In this document: positions 1-6,329 of the stretch, one piece after another
Layout of the letters: the number at the start of each line of letters is the position of its first letter
Numbering within the stretch: the first letter of the stretch is position 1
Source: Flavobacteriaceae bacterium
Lineage (GTDB): Bacteria > Bacteroidota > Bacteroidia > Flavobacteriales > Flavobacteriaceae
DNA length: 8,417 nucleotides
NCBI GenBank assembly: GCA_947482805.1
Contig: CANKLK010000096.1
Span: 1 to 8,417, forward strand
Reading direction: 5' to 3'
Position numbers and translations under genes: made by a program
Notes under the pieces: generated by a model
What the model was told of the DNA's origin: nothing
What the model saw: the letters and a program-made list of their open reading frames with translations, nothing else
Database searches by the model: none

Positions 1-1
1 C

Positions 2-235
2 AGGCTATCGCTTGCCTTGGCGTATGGAGAAATCATCCAAAAGCAGGGACTTGAATTTCACATCTTGGGTGAAAACAGAATCCCAGATGAATTTGAAAAA
101 GAAAAAGAAAAATTGAAAAACACCGTAGTTGTTACAAGAAGGGACTGCGTGATAACATGCTATCGTGCGAAAGACCCTTACAAACAAATTAGGAAGAAAT
201 CTAAAATTTTTTACACACAAAGAGAGGCTGCGTAA
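2..235 (+). CDS. 3' end of a DUF4258-like protein (5' partial)
   Basis: The frame is open to the left edge, so only the last 77 residues are visible. A TTG at 17 and other internal codons need not be the real start. The visible part reads as a strand-rich end: an 'AYGEIIQKQGLEFHIL' segment, a charged EKEKEK stretch, then 'TVVVTRRDCVITCYR' and a basic tail. From recall, the pattern G-E-I-I...VVV...(D/G)xVIT(C/V)YR resembles the C-terminal half of DUF4258-type small proteins, which are of unknown function and are sometimes found at the ends of larger toxin-like proteins. No catalytic role can be assigned. The family A gene follows after 34 bases on the same strand, so the two may be cotranscribed. 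The reading frame is convincing; the family name is a recollection of a motif pattern, not a search result. Confidence 0.55.
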   Translation, partial: RLSLALAYGEIIQKQGLEFHILGENRIPDEFEKEKEKLKNTVVVTRRDCVITCYRAKDPYKQIRKKSKIFYTQREAA

Positions 236-269
236 TAAAACATTTAATAACAAAAAATATATAAATCTT

Positions 270-686
270 ATGGACAGAATAAAAAGAGTAAGCTTAGGTC
301 TTCCTAAATCATTAGCGAATGAAGTGCTTTGGGTTGCGAGAAAATATAGGACAAATTCTTTATCACACCAACCAGGTGGTTCAGATGTAGTGGTTGAATA
401 TCATAGTAATGATGTTTTGGGTTACGATTGGATTAAATTTCCTTCAAAATATGTAAGTAGAATATGGAATAAAGGAATATCTGAAACTCATTACGATTAT
501 GAAAATTGGGAAGAAGATGAGCAAATTGAACTAATCAAAAAAAAGATAAATAGAATTTTCGCAAGAAGTTATAAAACGGAGAACATTGAATTTGTTCCTT
601 TTAAAGAAATTTGGAACTCGAATACTTCTGACGAAATACCATGGAAAATTTTAGAAGATTATGATATTAACGTTGTGAAATTCTAA
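270..686 (+). CDS. Family A protein, short form (unrecognised family, paralogue at 6330-7127)
   Basis: A 138-residue, acidic, aromatic-rich protein with no signal peptide or membrane segment, so probably cytosolic. I do not recognise the family. Residues 31-65 hold a block with LSHxxGGxDVVVEY, then SN, LGYxxIKFPS and YxS. This matches the minus-strand protein at 6330-7127 in 24 of 35 positions. Downstream, both proteins share a charged helix with IK/KI and a 'PFKxIW' motif (here residues 110-115), and end with '(I/V)PWxxLExxD' (residues 123-131). The start chosen is ATG at 270. An in-frame codon at 165 would overlap the preceding gene by about 70 bases, and the paralogue's similarity begins only near residue 8 of the ATG-270 product. 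The leader is A-rich with no Shine-Dalgarno box, as usual in Bacteroidota. The gene lies 34 bases after the DUF4258-like gene and ahead of a YbjN-like gene, the same pairing seen at the right end of the window. Confidence 0.85.
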   Translation: MDRIKRVSLGLPKSLANEVLWVARKYRTNSLSHQPGGSDVVVEYHSNDVLGYDWIKFPSKYVSRIWNKGISETHYDYENWEEDEQIELIKKKINRIFARSYKTENIEFVPFKEIWNSNTSDEIPWKILEDYDINVVKF

Positions 687-723
687 ATGTTTGCTAGCTA
701 ATATTAAGGTTTGTAGAAGTAGG

Positions 724-1010
724 GTTAAGGCGACCCAATGAATACATGGAACGTAGATTAAATTTTAAACCAAATAAAATTCAGATGATACACAAATTCA
801 TTCTCTCAGTATTAGTAAGCCTTCTTGCCTATACAATCATTTCAACAACTCTAGTTATTGGATTACCACTATGGAAGTATTTTCTGATTGAATTAATATT
901 TGTTTTTGGTATCAAATTCACGAAATATCTTTTTAAAGTTTTTAGCCTTAACTAAAGCCTGCAGCGCAATTTCATTTTGCATTACAAGCTTGTGAATATT
1001 ACGCCTTAAC
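724..1010. repeat. 9-base inverted repeat bracketing the small membrane ORF
   Basis: GTTAAGGCG at 724-732 is repeated in perfect inverted form as CGCCTTAAC at 1002-1010, one copy on each side of the 746-955 frame. A separate perfect 10-base palindrome, ACAAGCTTGT, lies at 984-993 in the downstream spacer. A 9-base match over some 300 bases is expected by chance at roughly the 10-20% level, so significance is weak. The short spacer at 956-1060 is slightly richer in G and C than the genes around it and holds no other gene I can support. Confidence 0.3.
746..955 (+). CDS. Possible small two-helix membrane protein
   Basis: A 69-residue frame with a basic N-terminus (MERRLNFKPNK) and two likely transmembrane segments at about residues 17-39 and 41-58, ending in KYLFKVFSLN. 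The hydrophobic pattern is coherent and fits an inner-membrane protein, but no family is recognised. The leader has no clear ribosome site, and the 374-base gap between 686 and 1061 would otherwise be empty. AT-rich intergenic DNA easily yields hydrophobic frames of this size, so the gene may not be real. It is bracketed by a 9-base inverted repeat at 724-732 and 1002-1010. If real, it would join the membrane-anchored products of the following operon. Confidence 0.35.
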   Translation: MERRLNFKPNKIQMIHKFILSVLVSLLAYTIISTTLVIGLPLWKYFLIELIFVFGIKFTKYLFKVFSLN

Positions 1011-1060
1011 TCTTTGCAACAATACCTTGCAGTTAAAATAAAAAACTAAAACTAAAATCA

Positions 1061-1642
1061 ATGGAACTAATCGCTTTGTTATTATTTATTGCCTTTATTG
1101 TTTGGACCATTAATAAAATGGATGCTAAGAAAACAAGAAATGAAAAATTAGAAAAAACACCTGAGGTTGCAAACCCTAATTTATCTGTCATTGTTGACAA
1201 TAATAATTTGGTTGAAAAAATTTCTGGTTATTTCCAGAAACACAATATCCGCTACTGGTTATCTGAAGACCAAAAATCATTCAGAACAGGTTTTGATTTA
1301 GACAGCGAGGGCTGCTTCGATATGTTTGTCAATATTCACGATAATCATTTGTCATTTGCTTGTGAGGTTATGACTCAAATTGGAGATGATGATGTTGCCA
1401 AAACCATAGAAATCACAAGCAGAATAAATCAGTATTACAATTTCGGACAACTTAATTTCTTTTTTGAAAATAGGGTGATTGTATTTAAAATAGTTTATCC
1501 ATTATACCACAATGAATTGGATGAAAGTAAATTCAGAATGTATTTTGATGGTGCGCTTGATGGCGCAAGAAATTGCCGACCTATAATAAATAAAGTATTG
1601 GTTGAAGGAGAAGAACCTGCTATAGCTGTTATGAATATTTAA
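1061..1642 (+). CDS. N-terminally membrane-anchored YbjN-like protein
   Basis: A 193-residue protein. Residues 2-18 form one hydrophobic segment (ELIALLLFIAFIVWTI), followed by a charged linker with several lysines to about residue 47, so the rest is expected on the cytoplasmic face. Residues 48-180 resemble the YbjN / type III secretion chaperone-like fold: an initial helix 'LVEKISGYFQKHNIRYW', two strand pairs, a helix ending 'ITSRINQYYNFGQLNF', a further strand pair with 'IVYPLY', and a closing helix before 'RPII'. The lone minus-strand protein at 7158-7679 has the same order, including a matching '(T/S)RIN....(Y/F)G' helix-turn. YbjN-fold proteins are small alpha/beta proteins thought to act as chaperone-like binding partners. 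The vWA gene begins 44 bases downstream on the same strand, consistent with one transcript. The family call rests on pattern and order of elements. Confidence 0.75.
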   Translation: MELIALLLFIAFIVWTINKMDAKKTRNEKLEKTPEVANPNLSVIVDNNNLVEKISGYFQKHNIRYWLSEDQKSFRTGFDLDSEGCFDMFVNIHDNHLSFACEVMTQIGDDDVAKTIEITSRINQYYNFGQLNFFFENRVIVFKIVYPLYHNELDESKFRMYFDGALDGARNCRPIINKVLVEGEEPAIAVMNI

Positions 1643-1686
1643 TAATAAAAACGAAAAAAATTATTTAAACAAAACAATTAAACAAA

Positions 1687-2403
1687 ATGGAAAACAAACA
1701 CAAAGTTTACAATCTAATCATCCTCGATGAAAGTGGCTCTATGCAGTCGATTAAAAAAACTATTATAAATGGGTTTAACGAGGTGGTACAAACCATTAAA
1801 AGCGTTGCCTTGCAATATCCAGAGCAGGAGCATAGCGTTACATTTATAAGTTTTAATACTTCCGGATTTAAAAAGATACACGAGAATTCGAAAATAGAAA
1901 TGCTGAAACAAATTGATGAACAATTTTATCAACCCAATGGAGGTACGCCTCTTTTTGATGCAATGGGGGTTTCATTTTTTAATTTGAATAGGATAATTGA
2001 AAAAGAAAATCCGACTAATTACAATGTGTTGGTTACCATACTCACAGATGGGGAAGAAAATTCTTCCAAAGAACATTCCGCTCAATCTATAAAAGCAATG
2101 ATTGAAGATTTCAAATTAAAAAACTGGACGTTCACATATATCGGCGCCAACCATGATGTTGATTTATTTGCTTCTAGAATTTCTATTAACAACGTAATGA
2201 AATTTGAAACTAATGAAGAAGACATGCAAAGAATGTTTATGAGAGATCGAAATGCAAGAATGAATTACAGCAAAAAAATTAGGGATTTTGAAGATGTTTC
2301 TGGTGACTATTTTCAACAACCTGAAAATGAAGAGGATTTACCTATTGATGAAGAGAAAAAACCTAAAAGCAAATCGTTTTGGAAAAAGTTTTTTGGGGAA
2401 TAA
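1687..2403 (+). CDS. von Willebrand factor A (vWA) domain protein with intact MIDAS
   Basis: A 238-residue protein that is essentially one vWA domain, without signal peptide or membrane segment, so cytosolic. The metal-ion-dependent adhesion site is complete: DESGS at residues 14-18, the threonine in GGTPLFD (T87, with D91 beyond), and the acidic motif TDGEEN at 120-125 (D121). The fold runs to about residue 175 ('TYIGANHDVD' is the late strand). It is followed by a charged region and an acidic linker (ENEEDLPIDEE), then a short basic-aromatic tail KSFWKKFFGE that could form an amphipathic helix touching a membrane or partner. Cytosolic bacterial vWA proteins of this size bind partner proteins through the metal site, often in stress or ATPase-linked assemblies. 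No MoxR-type ATPase or TerD gene is in view. It lies between a YbjN-like gene (44 bases upstream) and an orphan (60 bases downstream). Confidence 0.92.
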   Translation: MENKHKVYNLIILDESGSMQSIKKTIINGFNEVVQTIKSVALQYPEQEHSVTFISFNTSGFKKIHENSKIEMLKQIDEQFYQPNGGTPLFDAMGVSFFNLNRIIEKENPTNYNVLVTILTDGEENSSKEHSAQSIKAMIEDFKLKNWTFTYIGANHDVDLFASRISINNVMKFETNEEDMQRMFMRDRNARMNYSKKIRDFEDVSGDYFQQPENEEDLPIDEEKKPKSKSFWKKFFGE

Positions 2404-2463
2404 AATGGAGACAAAAAAAATCCAAAAAAATTTGTGACAATAATGTGAAAGAAAAATACAGAC

Positions 2464-2835
2464 ATGAAATTATTCAAACCAAAAAAGAAAATAGAAACGC
2501 TTGTTTTTAATTTTCCATTTAATCTATTGAGTTCAAAATCGATTGAAGTAAGAGAGAATGGCATAATCACTTTTACAGATTTTTATCATAGGGAAAGCAG
2601 ATTCGTAAAACTTGAAGAACCTAAATTTCCAGGCGATGACAGAACAAGAATTTATAGTGATGATATGATATGGTTTAAATTTCAGGTTCAAAATAAAAAG
2701 CAGTTTAAAATAATCGAAGAGATTAACAACACTTCAAAAATGCCGAGGTTTTCAATTTCTTATTTTATTGAGGATGACGTGAAAAAAATTGTCGAAATTG
2801 AAAATTTGTCTTTTGATATGGAGGATTGTTGTTGA
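2464..2835 (+). CDS. Hypothetical protein, strand-rich orphan
   Basis: A 123-residue protein with a basic N-terminus (MKLFKPKKK), alternating hydrophobic strands such as ETLVFNF, GIITFTDFY, MIWFKFQV and RFSISYFI, and an acidic end closing in DCC. No signal peptide, membrane helix or known motif is seen. It is probably a small cytosolic beta-rich domain. The family is not recognised. The gene sits 60 bases after the vWA gene on the same strand with an A-rich leader and reads as part of the same run. The clean length and lack of a competing frame support it being real. Confidence 0.7.
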   Translation: MKLFKPKKKIETLVFNFPFNLLSSKSIEVRENGIITFTDFYHRESRFVKLEEPKFPGDDRTRIYSDDMIWFKFQVQNKKQFKIIEEINNTSKMPRFSISYFIEDDVKKIVEIENLSFDMEDCC

Positions 2836-2890
2836 TTATTCAGAATAGAAATAATCAGAAAAAGTAAAAGTTTAGTATATTAAAAAACAG

Positions 2891-3205
2891 ATGAAAAAGT
2901 TTAACATTGAACCATTAACGAGAGAAACATTTGACCAATTTTTGGATACAAATCAGTTTACACTTAATGCAATTGAAAAGGAGTCAAACAAACCCGTTTC
3001 TGATAGTGTGTTGCTATTTAATATGGTTATTCAAAAATTACAGCAGCAGGGTGTGCAATTCAGTAGTCCCGGAAATTCACCACAAAGGCATTTCATTCTT
3101 TGGTTTAACGCACAAGTAGATAAAAACCAAACATACGCACATCAGATAGAAATGAAAGAAAAATATTTTGATTTGATTTGTGAGATGGTAAAAAATTTGG
3201 AATAG
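2891..3205 (+). CDS. Hypothetical protein, mostly helical orphan
   Basis: A 104-residue protein, largely helical in appearance: 'RETFDQFLDTNQFTLNAIEKE', then 'VLLFNMVIQKLQQQGVQF', a glycine/proline loop (SSPGNSPQRH), a strand FILWFN, and a final helix 'MKEKYFDLICEMVKNLE'. There are no membrane segments. I do not recognise a family. It lies 55 bases downstream of the previous orphan and 19 bases upstream of the tail-anchored gene, all on one strand, consistent with an operon. Confidence 0.7.
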   Translation: MKKFNIEPLTRETFDQFLDTNQFTLNAIEKESNKPVSDSVLLFNMVIQKLQQQGVQFSSPGNSPQRHFILWFNAQVDKNQTYAHQIEMKEKYFDLICEMVKNLE

Positions 3206-3224
3206 TTTAATAAAAAATAATTGT

Positions 3225-3491
3225 ATGCAACACGGACATTTGGTTGATGTTTATAATAAAGCTCAAAAACATTATAATAAAAAGAATTTCAGACGAGCAA
3301 GAAAACATTTTAGAAAAGTAGTTACAGAAATATACGCTTCAGATACAGACTGCATGGCAGATATAGAACTTTGTAACTCATCGGAATCCTACCTTGAAGA
3401 AATCAATGAACTAAATTTAAAAAGTAATTTATTATTGTGGATTTTATTAGGGGTTGTTACTGCTGTTGTGATTTTTTTATTTATAAAATAA
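3225..3491 (+). CDS. Tail-anchored helical (TPR-like) membrane protein
   Basis: An 88-residue protein with a cytosolic helical part and a single C-terminal membrane helix. Residues 9-33 (VYNKAQKHYNKKNFRRARKHF...) follow the spacing of one tetratricopeptide helix pair, with the A..HY.K.NF..A...F pattern. A second, acidic helix lies at about 52-64. Residues 69-87 (LLLWILLGVVTAVVIFLFI) form a hydrophobic membrane anchor with one lysine after it, so the protein would be tail-anchored with the basic N-terminal domain inside the cell. One repeat alone is too little for a firm TPR call. It follows the preceding gene by 19 bases. A membrane-tethered helical adaptor next to a vWA gene and a membrane-anchored YbjN protein suggests a membrane-side complex; this is inference. 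Confidence 0.72.
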   Translation: MQHGHLVDVYNKAQKHYNKKNFRRARKHFRKVVTEIYASDTDCMADIELCNSSESYLEEINELNLKSNLLLWILLGVVTAVVIFLFIK

Positions 3492-3509
3492 TTTAGTTTA
3501 ATCTAAATT
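3490..3509 (+). repeat. AT-rich stem-loop after the tail-anchored gene
   Basis: AATTTAG at 3490-3496 and CTAAATT at 3503-3509 form a perfect 7-base stem around a 6-base loop, overlapping the stop codon of the preceding gene. The stem has a single G-C pair and no run of T follows, so it is a poor intrinsic terminator. It could be a weak attenuator or chance. Confidence 0.25.
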
Positions 3510-3551
3510 CATTTTACCTAATAACTCAATTTTTAAAAGATCAAATCAACA

Positions 3552-3971
3552 ATGAACAATAATACTAAATTAAAAACGCAGGCGCAGGCGGTTGTTCATT
3601 TTATTGAACAACTCGACATTGAAATGGTGGATACATTGCTTGATGACACGCTTGAATATCAAGACATGGATAAAGATATTTTCATCAGTAAATTGGGAGA
3701 TGCATTTAATGAATTTATCGAATCCGGCGATACATGTCTAAACTCTACAAAAGGTTTTTGCGATTCAGTGATTTGTAATTATAAATGCAAGGGTCTTTCT
3801 TTTGTTGGGAATAACTCCGGAAATTATATGGACCTTATCATTGAAATAAAAGATGGAAAAGTAGCTGATATGTATGAGTGTACTTATTTCAAAACGAAAG
3901 TTGATACGGAAATTAAAAACGTGCGGGTTGAGATTGATAAGATGATTAAATGGAAACCTGACAGTTTGTGA
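3552..3971 (+). CDS. Possible NTF2-like (SnoaL-fold) protein
   Basis: A 139-residue cytosolic protein. It opens with a long helix (TKLKTQAQAVVHFIEQLDIEMVDTLLDD) ending in a short 'LEYQDMDKDIF' segment. A second helix follows (FISKLGDAFNEFIESGD), then a strand set through 'CNYKCKGLSFVGNN', 'YMDLIIEIKDGKVADMYECTYFK'. This order, helix 'xxxLLxDxxxY', helix 'FxxxLxxxF', then long curved strands with 'IKDGKVADMYE', is that of NTF2-fold proteins such as SnoaL-like enzymes and some immunity proteins, but sequence identity is too low to be sure. Four cysteines cluster in the middle (around TCLNSTKGFCDSVICNYKC); a metal or disulfide role is possible but unsupported. It is the last gene of the plus-strand run and converges with the lipoprotein gene, leaving only 14 bases between them. 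Confidence 0.65.
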   Translation: MNNNTKLKTQAQAVVHFIEQLDIEMVDTLLDDTLEYQDMDKDIFISKLGDAFNEFIESGDTCLNSTKGFCDSVICNYKCKGLSFVGNNSGNYMDLIIEIKDGKVADMYECTYFKTKVDTEIKNVRVEIDKMIKWKPDSL

Positions 3972-3985
3972 CTATAATGTAATAA

Positions 3986-4396
3986 TCAATAGTTAATAGA
4001 ATAATCAATCTGTACAGAAGTTCTTGGGGTGCTTGAATTATCAGATGCTTTTAATGCGAAGGCACTTGAGTTTTTGCTTATTGAAATCTGCGACTGTAAA
4101 GTTAATTGTCCATAATTATCTACTATTTCATTCACTTGAATATTTGCATTAAAACCTCTATTAACTGGTCCAATTGTCATTTCCCATGGACTTCGAGCGT
4201 TTATTGTATCCTTAATTATTTGATTGTTGTCTGAACGCAATAGAACTTCTAATTTTCTTCCAGTATAAATAGTCGAGCTATTAACTTCGTATTTCACATA
4301 ATATTGATCATTTGATTCTATTGTAGCAGTGTTTTTTTTGCAACTGCTTAATAAAATGATTGAACTAGAAACTAAGAATAGAATAATATTTTTCAT
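3986..4396 (-). CDS. Small lipoprotein of Bacteroidota type
   Basis: A 136-residue protein with a lipoprotein signal: a short basic start (MKN), a hydrophobic run to about residue 15, and a lipobox LSSC with the acylated cysteine at residue 19, followed by KKNT. The mature part is beta-rich: YYVKYEVNSSTIYTG, a 'SPWEMTIGPVNRGFNANI' segment, and 'FALKASDNSSTPRTSVQIDY' at the end. From recall, this matches small lipoproteins common in Chitinophagaceae and relatives with a YYVKYE...WExTIGPVxxGF...FALKAS...PRTSVQIxY pattern; their function is unknown. It would be anchored in the inner or outer membrane. The gene has its own candidate promoter (see 4418-4450) and an A-rich leader, is convergent with the plus-strand run, and is divergent from the hydrolase gene. 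Confidence 0.85.
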   Translation of the reverse strand: MKNIILFLVSSSIILLSSCKKNTATIESNDQYYVKYEVNSSTIYTGRKLEVLLRSDNNQIIKDTINARSPWEMTIGPVNRGFNANIQVNEIVDNYGQLTLQSQISISKNSSAFALKASDNSSTPRTSVQIDYSINY

Positions 4397-4417
4397 TTTG
4401 CTCTTTTTTTATGTAAT

Positions 4418-4450
4418 CAAAAATATCAAAGTAAAGCCCAATATTACAAA
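4418..4450 (-). promoter_or_regulatory. Candidate Bacteroidota promoter for the lipoprotein gene
   Basis: Read on the minus strand, TTTG (4450-4447) is followed after 21 bases by TATTTTTG (4425-4418). This matches the Bacteroidota -33 TTTG and -7 TAnnTTTG elements with near-usual spacing. The -7 box ends 21 bases before the ATG, with an A-rich leader between. AT-rich sequence can produce this by chance. Confidence 0.45.
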
Positions 4451-4618
4451 TTTTTATCTTTTATTTATAAAGAATATTCCAAATCGTAACTCTGTTTTAT
4501 ATCAAGCAATTTATAGCATAATGAGTTTTCAATAAAAGCATCTAATCTTATTTTTTATTTTCTATTTTCAAAAGTATATCTGTACTAAACAAATTTATAC
4601 CTTCATCAAAAAAATATA
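4451..4618. other. AT-rich spacer between divergent genes
   Basis: The remainder of the divergent spacer between the lipoprotein and hydrolase genes is AT-rich with many T runs. A TACCTTCA at 4598-4605 partly resembles a TAnnTTTG -7 box for the hydrolase gene, but no TTTG lies at the right distance upstream. I see no RNA gene, repeat or convincing coding frame. Confidence 0.4.
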
Positions 4619-5551
4619 ATGCCAACTTCTTTTGAAACAATAACGTTTGAATCTCACGTTGAATATAATTTTCTTCAAACTCAGTTCTCAAGAAATAATA
4701 TTTTTGAACTTCCCATCTGGAAAGCAGATCAAAATAAAAATTGTAATGAGATATTGATTATGATTAATGGATTTTTGGAGGGCGTAGAAAGTGACCAAAG
4801 AAAAATGGAAAGGCATCTTGAACGATATGAAGCAATTGCAAAAAAGGTTATAAAAGAAAAAAATATTACATCCGTAATGTTACCTCTTCCTTTTCATTTT
4901 AATAGAAGCAGAGATATTACAGGCGATAATCAATTTGCTCCCATTAGCCGACTGACAGAAAGTGGCACTTATTTATACTATGGAGGTTTCACCCAAGTGG
5001 TAAGCGATGTAAAGAAGCTAATAAATGATATTGAAAATAATCCATCAAGGTTTGGACTTAATGTTACCGAAAATATAAAATTTCATCTGCTTGGATACTC
5101 CTTGGGCGGAGTTGCTGCTATTGGTTCTGCATTACACCTTGAAAGAAAATTAGAGTCCCTTACTATATTATTGTCGGCCTGGAATCTTTCTGAAATAAAT
5201 CCTGAAGCCATTAATAATGCGTTTGGTGAAAAATTTGGTTTAACTACCGAATTATGGAATAAAATGATTGAAGAACTTAATGAAATTAGAGAGAATACAA
5301 ATCCAATTTTTAGAAAATTAATTTGGAACGAAGGCGACCCTATCGCTTTTAATAATTGTGCTGAACGCGTTTTTTTCTTGAATGGTTTTAAGGATGATAT
5401 ATTTACCAATTCACATACCGAAGAAAGTCGAAAGCAAGTTTTGGAGGTTATGGAAAAATGTACTTTTATAAATATACCCTCAGATCATCATGCTTTTAGG
5501 TCGAGAGAAGCTATAGCGGGGTATGTGAGTACTTTTGTTTGTAATAGGTGA
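4619..5551 (+). CDS. Alpha/beta hydrolase (serine hydrolase)
   Basis: A 310-residue cytosolic protein. An early strand-loop 'ILIMINGFLEGV' (about 45-56) is the first core strand and would carry the oxyanion-hole backbone. The nucleophile elbow is GYSLGG at 159-164, with Ser161 preceded by a strand (KFHLLG). The late strand 'VFFLNGFKDDIFT' (251-263) carries the likely acid, D259 or D260, and 'IPSDHHAF' (286-293) the likely base, H290 or H291. A cap-like helical section lies at about 192-235. Order and spacing of the catalytic triad are as expected for an intact esterase/lipase-like hydrolase; the substrate is unknown. No signal peptide is seen. The start ATG has an AT-rich leader. The gene stands alone: a divergent lipoprotein gene lies upstream, and downstream the exonuclease gene runs toward it, leaving 89 bases. 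No link to the neighbouring modules is evident. Confidence 0.88.
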   Translation: MPTSFETITFESHVEYNFLQTQFSRNNIFELPIWKADQNKNCNEILIMINGFLEGVESDQRKMERHLERYEAIAKKVIKEKNITSVMLPLPFHFNRSRDITGDNQFAPISRLTESGTYLYYGGFTQVVSDVKKLINDIENNPSRFGLNVTENIKFHLLGYSLGGVAAIGSALHLERKLESLTILLSAWNLSEINPEAINNAFGEKFGLTTELWNKMIEELNEIRENTNPIFRKLIWNEGDPIAFNNCAERVFFLNGFKDDIFTNSHTEESRKQVLEVMEKCTFINIPSDHHAFRSREAIAGYVSTFVCNR

Positions 5552-5640
5552 TAATTTACATGATTTAAAGTTACTCTTAAAATATATGCTAAGCTGAACA
5601 TGCTTTTAGTAATTAGCCAACTGTTGTTTTTTTAATTTTT
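5552..5640. other. Convergent spacer between hydrolase and exonuclease genes
   Basis: GCTAA and TTAGC at about 5588-5620 could pair over a long loop. CAAC/GTTG just before a run of T near 5630 could form a very short stem reading on the plus strand. Both are weak, so a terminator is plausible by position but not supported by a good hairpin. Confidence 0.25.
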
Positions 5641-6210
5641 CTATACTTTGCCAAGTCTTTTTAGTTCCCAAAAACATTTTGCAGTTGCACTAATGTCAAC
5701 CGCAGCATTATGAGCTTCTTCAAATCCTGTCCCAAAAAGTTTGTTATGTAATTCTGAAAGTTTTGGCCACTTGTAACCATATGGTCCATTTATTGCACAA
5801 AAATTTGTAGTACGTTCCATTGTGCAGATTTTGTTTTTAGTCTGAATACTGTTTTGCATTCCATTTCTTAAAAACTCTGAACCAACAATTTTTTCGTCAA
5901 AAGACATATTATGTGCAACAAGATAACTTGATTGTCCAATTAGAGAATTAAAGTGTTGCAAAACGAAACTTATTGACTGTCCATCTCTTATTGCTTTTTC
6001 GGTTGATATTCCGTGAATTGATGAAGCATCAATTGGAATATTAAATCCTTCTGGTTTAATTATAAAATCATCACCAGCAATTTTATTTCCAGAGGAATCG
6101 TAAAGCAAATAAGCTAATTGAACAAGTCTTGGCCAATTGTTTAAATCTGTCACAGGAGCTTTCCAATTTTTAGGTAGACCTGTTGTTTCTGTGTCAAAGA
6201 ATAGATACAT
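5641..6210 (-). CDS. DEDDh-type 3'-5' exonuclease (DnaQ/RNase T superfamily)
   Basis: A 189-residue protein covering one exonuclease domain. All catalytic positions are present: motif ExoI FDTETTG with D6 and E8, ExoII HNMSFDEKI with D105, and ExoIII EEAHNAAVD with H167 and D172, the H-x4-D spacing of the DEDDh subclass. 'SSIHGIS' at 63-69 is the usual H-G-I turn of DnaQ-like domains. These enzymes remove nucleotides from 3' ends of DNA or RNA with two metal ions. The domain stands alone, without a polymerase or helicase part, so it could proofread, trim or degrade; the substrate cannot be told from sequence. It lies 119 bases after the coiled-coil family A gene on the same strand and may be the last gene of that transcript, though the gap leaves room for its own promoter; I found no good TAnnTTTG box there. 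Confidence 0.93.
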   Translation of the reverse strand: MYLFFDTETTGLPKNWKAPVTDLNNWPRLVQLAYLLYDSSGNKIAGDDFIIKPEGFNIPIDASSIHGISTEKAIRDGQSISFVLQHFNSLIGQSSYLVAHNMSFDEKIVGSEFLRNGMQNSIQTKNKICTMERTTNFCAINGPYGYKWPKLSELHNKLFGTGFEEAHNAAVDISATAKCFWELKRLGKV

Positions 6211-6329
6211 ATTTTATTTGTCTTTTTAAATTTGCCGATAACAATCTTGATTTTGGGTTTATATGAAATATCGAAAATCCAATATTAATAATCTGTCGTC
6301 AATGTTTTTCTGTTAACTTTTACTTCCTT

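Noticed and set aside
165..269. Upstream in-frame extension of the family A gene
   Set aside because: It would overlap the preceding gene by about 70 bases, uses a non-ideal start, and has no counterpart in the paralogue; ATG 270 fits better.
724..1040. Integron attC-like cores (GTTAAGGC and GCCTTAAC) around the small ORF
   Set aside because: Both differ from the GTTRRRY / RYYYAAC core by an extra base, the segment after 1010 is too short and unstructured for an attC site, and no integrase or second cassette is present.
1687..2403. Tellurite-resistance (Ter) vWA system
   Set aside because: No TerD, TerC or TerB type gene lies in the window; a vWA domain alone is not enough.
1061..3491. Bat (Bacteroides aerotolerance) operon, because of vWA plus TPR-like genes
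   Set aside because: Bat vWA proteins carry membrane helices and come with a MoxR ATPase, a DUF58 protein and BatD; none is present.
3981..4009. Direct repeat AATAATCAAT (3981-3990 and 4000-4009) between convergent genes
   Set aside because: Short, AT-rich and partly inside the lipoprotein gene's 3' end; expected by chance in this composition.
4329..4535. Plus-strand frame of 68 codons over the lipoprotein start and spacer
   Set aside because: It lies antisense to the lipoprotein signal peptide, has low-complexity hydrophobic composition and no family features; a shadow.
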